A stretch of DNA of 64,000 bases, taken from the NCBI GenBank assembly GCA_013420905.1, contig JAAXNY010000010.1, positions 2,542,001-2,606,000 on the forward strand. Direction: 5' to 3'. A program made the translations under genes and the position numbers. Shown in pieces: positions 57,219-64,000 of this stretch. Source of the stretch: Collybia mongolica (taxonomy: Eukaryota; Basidiomycota; Agaricomycetes; Agaricales; Clitocybaceae). Position 1 is the stretch's first letter, and every line of letters starts with the position of its first letter. Below the pieces are notes generated by a model. That model ran no database searches and was not told the DNA's origin. It saw nothing but the letters and a program-made list of their open reading frames with translations.

Positions 57219-58438
57219 AGAACAGGGCGTCAGACAATCATATTCTCGCAAGGTCCACCTCATGGTCCTCACCGCCTTTGAATGGCCGTCCGAAAAGCGA
57301 CCTGGTTTCGAACTAGATACAATTTTAGTGTTAACTCCGCACATCGTCGTAATATTGAAACACGAACGAATTTTGGGAGAGAATACAGCTTTCCTCAACG
57401 ATGGGCCCAATCCAAGGGCTCTAGTAGACATCATGACTAGTGTAGAGTGAGATTGAACGTAGGGGACGGTGGTGGCGATTTTGGCGGGACAACTTCCCGA
57501 GCGACTCCGTTCCCAATATTCACGTGATACTCTCTCACACGTGCCGGGAGGACAGAGCCTTGACAATATCAAAGCCAGATTGGTCTCCCCGCTTTCCCTC
57601 TCACCTTTCGAAATATTTGCAGGACAACATTCAAAACATTGAGGTGCGGGAGCTTCGTTCGCCGAATTCACGCCGCTCACTCCCAAAGCACACGATGTAT
57701 TATTATTGGTGCCAAGGGAAGCCAGTCGAACGTACTTTGATTTTCAACAACAAACGGATACCATTGCAAGCCGCGTACTGATATAAGGCTTTACTCTCTC
57801 GCGCATCTATTTGGAATGTGAAGATCAATTTATAACAGGGAAATCTCGTCAACCCGCTCGAAATGTTCCACACAGCAACCCACGCTGTCGCGTTCAGTTG
57901 GCTCTGATAAATAGAAAGACTGATGTGGGGCAACTGGCGGACTATTCGACAGCTCTTCTTTCGATTCAAATAACCTGGGAACACCAGAATATGCCATTTT
58001 GGTAATGATACGAGCCTACACAAGGGGTTCCTGAAGACCAAAACCAATACTTTGGAGAGTCTGATTTCCTATCCACGTCCCTTAGTTCTTCTGGGAAAAC
58101 TCGTACGAGACCTGGGAAGAGCCCTGCTCAGCACTGTCAATCATGTCGTGAGGCCCCCTAATATTCGCATGTGTTCGCGAGTCCTCATTCAGGGTACCCC
58201 ATTACTTTTCATTGTCAATATCAAATTATACTTCAGCTTGGATTTAAAGCGGATATTTCGCTTATCATGCACTGTCAAATGTGAAGTTGTCCAGTCTGCC
58301 GCAAGGGTAATCTTAGCCTGTGTTCCTTGGATCAAGTGGTGAGAAGAGAAATCTTGCGTCCCGCGATGGAGTTGGACTGGCAGCCAATAGCTGTAAGCAC
58401 ATTATTTTTTATTTTTTATATTTTTAATGTGGTATTAT
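57219..58438. other. Intergenic, no supported gene
   Basis: 1.2 kb between SDHC and the transposon block. Several short open frames on both strands without motifs. The AT-rich tract 58401-58430 marks the transition to repeats. Confidence 0.45.
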
Positions 58439-58469
58439 AGTCCCCTGGGGCTGAGCCCTATGGGGGACT
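58439..58469. repeat. GC-rich perfect-stem hairpin at the edge of the repeat block
   Basis: AGTCCCC at 58439-58445 pairs with GGGGACT at 58463-58469, and an inner GGGCT/AGCCC pair extends the stem. It follows an A/T-only stretch and lies 5' of the truncated LINE. It may be the 3' end of another element. Confidence 0.5.
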
Positions 58470-58757
58470 CTACTTAACGCGTACATAGTTGAGGCCCGAG
58501 GCCTCAGGCGCATCGTCCGTTCCCCCATGCACCATAGACGGCCCACTCCGAGTGGCATCCCCCTATGGCCCGACACAGTAACGCCGTTTTGGGGGCAGCG
58601 AGTCTGGCGGTCGCCTCTTTGTACCCTCGCTCGAACCTTCCTTGACCTTTTGAACCCGCGTTACTCTAAGGTACCGAAGCATATTATATTGAAGGAAGTT
58701 AAACATTTAAGAATTATGAAGAAGCGAAGTGTCTTGGAAGATGGATGACTGAGAGGT

Positions 58758-59957
58758 GTGACAGCAATTTCTAACAGATTTATGCCAGATATTTGCCATG
58801 CGCTAGAACCATTGCTACACTACCCACTCCACCAGGTAATACGCCAAGCTGCGAATCACCCAGTCAAACGACACCCCTCCCCCCTCCACAACCTCTTCAC
58901 CACATACCATATCCATCCCCCCACCACCGAAACCCTCTCCACCATCCGGCGACCACCCAACTACCTACCCTCCTTCTCCTCCCGCATCCCCCCCACCAAG
59001 GATGAAGCCCTGCAACAAGCCTCAAGAGCCCACAATTCCTCCCATGTATCAGTTTATAGTGACGGATCTGGCTATGATGGCCAGATCGGTGCTGCGGCAG
59101 TACTCTACATAAACAGACATGAAGCTAAGTCCCTCCACTACCACCTTGGCCCAGCCACTGAACACACCATATACGAAGGTGAAGCTGTAGGACTCATCCT
59201 CGCACTCCACCTACTCAATGGCCTTACATGCCAATTACGAGACACCACAACCATTGGCACTGACAGCCAAGCCCTAATTAAGGCCATGAACAATCAAAGA
59301 CCCCACCCAGCACACTACCTCCTTGACATCACCCACTCGGCTTCTGAAAAACTCCACTCCCGCCAACACAAACTCATCAATGTGCAAGCCAACAAAGCCA
59401 CTTGAGCATGAGGTGAAATTCCCCCCCCACCACCTACCAGAAGCGTTATCAAACTCCACCTCCGCTGGACACCAGGCCACATGGACTTCGGGCCCAATGA
59501 GCGCGCTGATGCACTAGCAAAAACCGCCGCCTTAGGTAACTCCAGCCCAACTGCCTCCCTCCCCCCACTCCTCCGCAAAGCCCCTCTCCCAACAAGTATT
59601 CCAGCTTTGCGCCAAGCCCACCTCTCACAGCTGCTCCAAAACTGGAAAACCAGATGGAAAAGATCACCCTGCTACCAAACCATTAATGCCATTGACCCCA
59701 AACTCCCATCATGCTCATACCTCAAAATAACAGACCCCATCACTCACAACCAATCTGCCATCCTGACCCAATTACGAACTGGCCACATCCCTCTAAACCT
59801 CTACCTCTTCCGCATTGGCTGCCTGCCCTTGCCAACATGCCCCCACTGTCATGGCCTTACTGTAGAATCCATTAAGCACTACCTACAGTGGCTCAAAAAA
59901 CTGCCCCAATGTTTGTACATTTTTGAAAGATCAATATGGTATGAAGTGCTGACATAA
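58758..59957 (+). pseudogene. LINE RNase H / knuckle ORF fragment
   Basis: Open from about 58758 to a stop at 59403, then continuing in another frame from about 59430 to the transposon insertion. The fragment resumes after the insertion at 61494 as FYCPQYQHERHLLRARLKRK. Catalytic acidic residues of RNase H are retained, but the frame is broken. Confidence 0.75.
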
Positions 59958-60096
59958 GCAGGGGACCTGGGGTAATTATGTAAGATACTATGACATCGTG
60001 GCTTTCCAATGGACCCTGGATCATGTGATTTGGATCAATATCCATTAAGCTATAAGCCAAACAAAATGGTTACTTATTGGGGCAGTTTTTTGACCC
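59886..60096 (+). repeat. Left terminal inverted repeat (211 bp)
   Basis: Pairs with 61283-61493. The arm itself begins GGCTCAAAAAACTGCCCCAA and ends with the inverse TTGGGGCAGTTTTTTGACCC, so each arm is bounded by a small inverted repeat. Confidence 0.9.
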
Positions 60097-60246
60097 TTAT
60101 CTTATTTTCCATTATTCTGGCATTTATGATCCAATGCAAGAACATTATGGACTGTGGGAAGAATAAACAATGTCATGTGACTTTATTTGTATCAATTTGA
60201 CATGTTGGAATTGGTTCAATCATCTTCTTGACCTCTTACCACCATC

Positions 60247-61266
60247 ATGAAAGCCATTTCTACTGCTCAGCACAATACTGTTGTTTCTCTCCTCAATGAG
60301 GGCTATTCTCAGCGTCAAATCAAGGAGAAAACTGGTCTAGGGAAGGGTACCATCAGTAGGATCAGCAAAGATGTGGATGGAAACAAAGAAAACAACCTTG
60401 GTGGCCGCCCCTCCAAGCTGTCTGTTCGTGACAAACAGTCAATTATTCGTCAAATCAAGTCAGGGAAGCTTGATAATGCAGTTCAGGCTACCCAATTCAT
60501 CAATGGCATCATCCCCAATCCTGTCACACCCCAGACAGTCAGAAATGCACTCAAGGAAAATCAATTTTATGCTGCTACAAAGAGGAAAGCTCCTCTTCTC
60601 AAACGAGCCCATCGCATCCGGCGTCTCCAGTTTGCAAAATATCATGAAAGCTGGACTGTGGAGGACTGGAAAAGGGTTCTATGGACAGATGGGACCAAGA
60701 TCGATAGGATTGGGTCAGATGGAAAGGTTTATGTCTGGAAACAAAGGGGAGAACCACCATCTGATAGAACAACATCACCTACTGTCAAACATGGAGGAGG
60801 AGGAAACCTCATGGTATGGGGTTGTATGGGGTGGAATGGAGTGGGAAAGCTCATAGAGGTGCAGGGGAACATGGACAAGGTTCAATACTGTGAAATTTTG
60901 GAGAGTGGAGTTCAGGAAAGTTTTGAGAAGTTGGAAATGGTGGATGGCGAGTGCTACTTTCAGCAAGATAACGACCCCAAACACACATCTGGACTGGCCA
61001 CACAGTGGTTTGAAGACAACAACATTCAAGTCCTTGGCTGGCCTGCCCAATCCCCTGACATGAATCCAATAGAACACCTTTGGGAACATCTCAAGCGCCG
61101 TCTTAAAGAATATCCGACACCACCCAAAGGAGTACATGAGTTGTGGGATAGATTGGCTGAAGAGTGGGGTGAAATTCCACCAGAGGTATGCCAAAACCTG
61201 ATAGAAAGTATGCCCAGGCGGATACAAGCAGTTATAAAGGCAAAAGGTGGTCATACAAAGTATTAG
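60247..61266 (+). CDS. Tc1/mariner transposase, DD34E
   Basis: Intact 339-residue single-exon transposase that cuts and rejoins the element at TA sites. The N-terminal helix-turn-helix pair reads NTVVSLLNEGYSQRQIKEKT, GLGKGTISRI, with a second HTH (NPVTPQTVRNALKENQFYAA). The catalytic core has RVLWTDGTK (first Asp), CYFQQDNDPKHTS (second Asp) and DMNPIEHLWEHLKRR (Glu). I count 34 residues between the second Asp and the Glu. GGRPSKLS before the second HTH resembles the usual GRP linker. It ends KAKGGHTKY. No stop or frameshift, so the element could be active. Start chosen as the first ATG before the HTH. Confidence 0.95.
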   Translation: MKAISTAQHNTVVSLLNEGYSQRQIKEKTGLGKGTISRISKDVDGNKENNLGGRPSKLSVRDKQSIIRQIKSGKLDNAVQATQFINGIIPNPVTPQTVRNALKENQFYAATKRKAPLLKRAHRIRRLQFAKYHESWTVEDWKRVLWTDGTKIDRIGSDGKVYVWKQRGEPPSDRTTSPTVKHGGGGNLMVWGCMGWNGVGKLIEVQGNMDKVQYCEILESGVQESFEKLEMVDGECYFQQDNDPKHTSGLATQWFEDNNIQVLGWPAQSPDMNPIEHLWEHLKRRLKEYPTPPKGVHELWDRLAEEWGEIPPEVCQNLIESMPRRIQAVIKAKGGHTKY

Positions 61267-61282
61267 ATAGAAAATTAATAGA

Positions 61283-61493
61283 GGGTCAAAAAACTGCCCC
61301 AATGAGTAATCATTTTGTTTGGCCTATAGCTTAATGGGTTCTGATCCAAATCACATGATCCAGGGTCCATTGGAAAGCCACGATGTCATAGTATCTTACA
61401 TAATTACCCCAGGTCCCCTGCTTATGTCAGCACTTCATACCATATTGATCTTTCAAAAATGTACAAACATTGGGGCAGTTTTTTGAGCCACTG
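61283..61493 (-). repeat. Right terminal inverted repeat (211 bp)
   Basis: Inverse of 59886-60096 with a handful of differences, all in the inner third (around 61290-61345). The outer part is identical as read. Confidence 0.9.
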
Positions 61494-61966
61494 TATTCTA
61501 CTGCCCGCAGTACCAACATGAGAGACACCTCCTTAGAGCAAGGCTTAAACGCAAAGCTGAGTCCATTTCCTACTTATTCTCCAACCCCAAAGGCATCACA
61601 CCCCTACTAGCATTCATCCAAGCCACACGACGCTTCCACCAAGTGGCCCACACCTAACCAATTCCTCACCCTGCACCCCACCCCCACCACCCAGGCACCA
61701 GTCCCTGACTACCCTGCTCTCCTTACCCTCTCCTCTCCCAACCAAGAGGCTGTAGCACAAACCCCCACCATCTCACCACTTAGTTTATCACCCAGGATTG
61801 TAACAGGGGAGTACTATCTAAAACAGTGCAGTCGCACTGTCCAGCTCTTTCTCCGCGTACGCGGGGGGGTTGGCATTCAGTAGCTCTTGTAGCTTTCTTC
61901 CTACTTAACTGGTGCCAATGTACTGTCTAACATAAGGGAAACTCCCTTGATGGACAATAAACTCAG

Positions 61967-61993
61967 AAATAATAATAATAATAATAATAATAA
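61967..61993. repeat. (AAT)n LINE 3' tail
   Basis: About nine AAT/ATA triplets directly after the LINE 3' UTR, a common non-LTR element terminus. Confidence 0.8.
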
Positions 61994-62218
61994 TTGCTAC
62001 ACTAGCACAAGGTCTCATAAGCTGATGTTGACAGGGTGGATGATTCAAACGACTATCGTTGATTAATGAAATCACCTCTAGCCGCCAAGCGCCAATGTGC
62101 TGCACCAAGAATACTTACAGTAGATTTGGCTTTGACGTGATATTTTGTTCTGTGCTGTTACACTGTCCCCTGTACAGATGACTTGATCATTGCTGGATCC
62201 CAAAGAACTCACCAGTTA

Positions 62219-62466
62219 CTATTGCTGCCCAGACCAATGGGTGTTGATTGGGGTGCAGTTGGTGGCAACCTGACCAGTATTGCCGTCACTGAGAAATCCC
62301 GCAAGCCCGAGGAGGGGAGCTACAGATGCAGAATCGGATTCAAAGAACTGTTGGCAGCACTGGATGGTGCTGTTGTTGTAGGAGTTGACGTTGTCAGGGA
62401 TGGGAGTCACGAAGATGGGCAGGACAAACGCGGCAGCATAAGGAGAGTGATTCTGTTGAAGAACAT
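62219..62466 (-). pseudogene. Class I hydrophobin pseudogene
   Basis: Hydrophobins are secreted cysteine-rich proteins that coat hyphae. The minus-strand sequence from ATG 62466 (MFFNRITLL) changes frame inside the signal peptide (AAAFVLPIFVTPIPDN). It then reads DNVNSYNNSTIQCCQQFFES and DSASVAPLLGLAGFLSDGNT, GQVATNCTPIN, matching Cys1(lost)-Cys2Cys3-Cys4 spacing of class I hydrophobins. A second frame change follows (GLGSNSNW), and the Cys5-Cys8 part is not recognisable before the LINE tail at 61993. An atypical but functional copy seems unlikely. Confidence 0.75.
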
Positions 62467-62619
62467 GTTGGTTAAAGAGAGAGGTAATGCAAAGAGTGTT
62501 GAGGAGAGAGCAAAAAAAGGCTGTAGAGACTGTGGTTGAAATGAAGAATAGGAAGAAATGTGAGTGACTATTTATATTTTATTTTCATGTCAAGACACGG
62601 CTGAGCAGCATCGGGGTTC

Positions 62620-63083
62620 TGTTACAAATTCCCCTACTTGTCCGGCATATCACTTCTTTTCCCTTTTCTTTTACTATCAGACGCCTATTGACCTTATCTT
62701 TGACATCTCCATATGCATTCTCTTTCCCATAGTTACTAAGCTTCCTTACTCATCTTCTCAGATAGCTTACTAACTCTTATCTATAACGAATAGCGTAAAC
62801 AACGCTTATCGAACTACTATGTATATATAGGGATACTTTAGTTAGTTAGCTCTTTAGCTTGACCTAGCTGAATTCACCTTATTCATCTATCTTCTCGACG
62901 CGAACTCGATCCTATCTGCCTTACGAAGGGGGTAGTGTATCCTTGATCAGATAAACTCGATAACTTGACTTTAGCCCTATTGAGGGAGTCAATAGACGTT
63001 AGACTTACAGAAGTCAACGGTCTAAGAACGAACGAACGATACATCGGATTGACTTAGAGGATAAGGCCTAAACAGCCGTAACA
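62620..63083 (+). repeat. 5' LTR (about 464 bp)
   Basis: Starts TGTTAC and ends GTAACA, a perfect short inverted repeat with TG...CA ends. Contains a TATATATAGGG promoter-like motif near 62822. The matching 3' LTR would lie outside the window. Confidence 0.7.
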
Positions 63084-63382
63084 AAAGGTCAAGCTGATCA
63101 GAACCGTCAACCTATTAAGGTTCAGACGCAACGGCACCACGATACGGATTGAAACCTGCAAGCAGCAGTGAAAGCAGCAGAAGTAGCAGCAGACAAAGCG
63201 TTACTAGCAGCGAAGAATTTCAAGACGCAGAAGAACAACCAAGACTCTCAGTAGTCATACAAACAGTAGAAACGCCCACCACGCCGAAACCAAAGGCAGA
63301 AAGTTCCAAAGGCAAGGAACCAGAAAGACCACCGAAACCAGAATCACCAAACTCCCCGATACCACCAGACTCAGACGTAGAA

Positions 63383-64000
63383 ATGGCAGACGAGCGAAGA
63401 CCCACCGAGATTAAACTTAGCTCACCGAACATCTTTGATGGAAATCGAAGAATGACAAAGGACTTCGTCCTTGACTGCAAAATGTATTTGCAGGCAAACG
63501 ACAGAATCTATGATACAGACTGGAAGAAGATCCTCTACGTACTTTTGTACATGAAAGGAGGAACAGCAGGACCATGGAAAAAGTCCTGGTATGGAGAAAA
63601 CAGTGACCATCCAGGAACTTTTACAACATTCATAACAACAGTTGAAGAAGCGTTCTCTACTCCAGACGAAGCAGGAGACGCCAGACAGACTTTAAAGACG
63701 CTGCGCATGACAGGAAACATGACGGCAGATGATTATATTGCAGAATTCAAATCAGCCGCATCAGAGAGCAAGATTACAGAAAGTGAAGCGCTCGTCGAAT
63801 ATTTTATGGAAGGAATACCTCCTTCTTTGATGCAGAAGATTTTAACGATGGACAACCCACCGACCACCATCAAAGGATGGTATGAAAAGGCATCCATATT
63901 CAATACTCAGTACAGACGTGCAAAATCGATTGTAGCACGCATTAAAGGAAATACAGGAAAAACGACGGGAGGAAACAATGGAAAAAAGTACAATTTCCAA
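63383..64000 (+). CDS. Gag polyprotein of the LTR element (partial)
   Basis: Open from an upstream stop (63115) through the ATG at 63383 to the window end with no stop. The N-terminal part is acidic and Pro-rich (PKPESPNSPIPPDSDVEMAD). The retrotransposon gag domain follows: LYVLLYMKGGTAGPWKKSWY, FITTVEEAFSTPDEAGDARQ, LKTLRMTGNMTADDYIAEFK and LVEYFMEGIPPSLMQKILTM. The nucleocapsid knuckle would lie beyond the edge. The protein coats the element RNA in virus-like particles. The frame is intact as far as seen, suggesting a fairly young copy. Confidence 0.85.
   Translation, partial: MADERRPTEIKLSSPNIFDGNRRMTKDFVLDCKMYLQANDRIYDTDWKKILYVLLYMKGGTAGPWKKSWYGENSDHPGTFTTFITTVEEAFSTPDEAGDARQTLKTLRMTGNMTADDYIAEFKSAASESKITESEALVEYFMEGIPPSLMQKILTMDNPPTTIKGWYEKASIFNTQYRRAKSIVARIKGNTGKTTGGNNGKKYNFQ

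Larger units (their letters stand above)
59886..61493 (+). mobile_element. Tc1/mariner DNA transposon, complete
   Basis: 1,608 bp from CAGTGGCTCAAAAAACTGCC to its inverted partner, flanked by TA on both sides (59884-59885 and 61494-61495), the expected target duplication. Terminal inverted repeats are 211 bp each, and the outer 150 bp or so look identical. It encodes an uninterrupted transposase. The insertion cuts the LINE ORF between HYL and FYCPQ, so it is younger than the LINE copy. Confidence 0.93.
58790..61993 (+). mobile_element. 5'-truncated non-LTR retrotransposon (LINE) remnant
   Basis: Only the C-terminal part of the polyprotein remains. The connection after the reverse transcriptase is visible (HPVKRHPSPLHNLF). 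Next comes an RNase H domain with acidic residues in VYSDGSG, YEGEAVGLILAL, GTDSQALIKAM and NERADALAKTAA. A CPHCHGL...HYL|FYC knuckle and a Lys/Arg-rich tail end QATRRFHQVAHT. An in-frame TGA at 59403 and a nearby frame change (C8 run at 59426) inactivate it. The element ends with an (AAT)n tail (61967-61993), the usual LINE 3' end. No RT domain was found, so it is truncated at the 5' side. A Tc1/mariner element splits it at 59886-61493. Confidence 0.8.
62620..64000 (+). mobile_element. Ty3/gypsy-type LTR retrotransposon, 5' end
   Basis: Begins with an LTR and continues with gag, then runs off the window. No pol is visible, so gypsy type is inferred from the gag style. The sequence right after the LTR (AAAGGTCAAGC) shows no obvious tRNA primer site. 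Confidence 0.75.

Noticed and set aside
57024..57686. 220-codon minus frame as a longer SDHC start
   Set aside because: The upstream part lacks targeting features; the MIRSVQ start gives a normal presequence.

Overview
The window looks like nuclear DNA of a mushroom-forming basidiomycete (Agaricomycetes). Genes are cut by many short GT-AG introns (about 45-70 nt). The families are typical of that group: DUF6533 membrane proteins, BTB/POZ proteins, an AA14-type secreted oxidase, a GH5 exo-beta-glucanase, F-box proteins, a hydrophobin relic, and Tc1/mariner, LINE and Ty3/gypsy elements. No tRNA, rRNA or CRISPR array was recognised. All exon structures were read by eye from splice signals and protein similarity recalled from memory, so individual junctions may be off.

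Left part (1-14.2 kb): a base-exchange type phosphatidylserine synthase, KIN17, a complete radical-SAM viperin on the minus strand with a TATA-containing promoter, a doubtful small gene, a membrane-anchored GH5 glucanase, a Dal5-like MFS transporter, and a GNAT acetyltransferase. A gene-poor stretch (14.2-17.3 kb) follows, then TAF6.

20.4-26.4 kb: three minus-strand genes for small membrane proteins resembling the Ifi-6-16 (ISG12/IFI27) family, interrupted by a GPI-anchored AA14-type protein. The third Ifi-like gene contains three consecutive exons of exactly 99 nt that look like an exon triplication. Viperin and Ifi-6-16 are both interferon-stimulated antiviral-associated families in animals. 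Finding both within about 21 kb of one fungal chromosome is the most striking feature here, although unrelated genes separate them and linkage may be chance.

27.7-39.8 kb: housekeeping and regulatory genes: an RRM+YTH m6A-reader-like protein whose YTH fold is split by a long insertion, an F-box protein, a large proline-rich Bbc1/Aim3-type actin-patch protein, and a small basic lysine/glutamate-rich protein. 40.1-47.6 kb is a tandem segmental duplication (DUF6533 gene, secreted Pro-rich peptide gene, start of an orphan gene). The first unit has lost about 1 kb and carries pseudogenes.

47.8-57.2 kb: two BTB proteins, an orphan GPI-type secreted protein, eIF3i, an orphan probable beta-propeller protein and SDHC. 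eIF3i and one BTB gene appear to use GC-AG introns. In eIF3i, such an intron seems to follow the ATG directly.

58.4-64 kb is a transposon graveyard: a 5'-truncated LINE (RNase H and Cys/His knuckle part) with an intact-looking Tc1/mariner element nested in it, a hydrophobin pseudogene next to the LINE 3' tail, and the 5' end (LTR and gag) of a Ty3/gypsy element running off the window.
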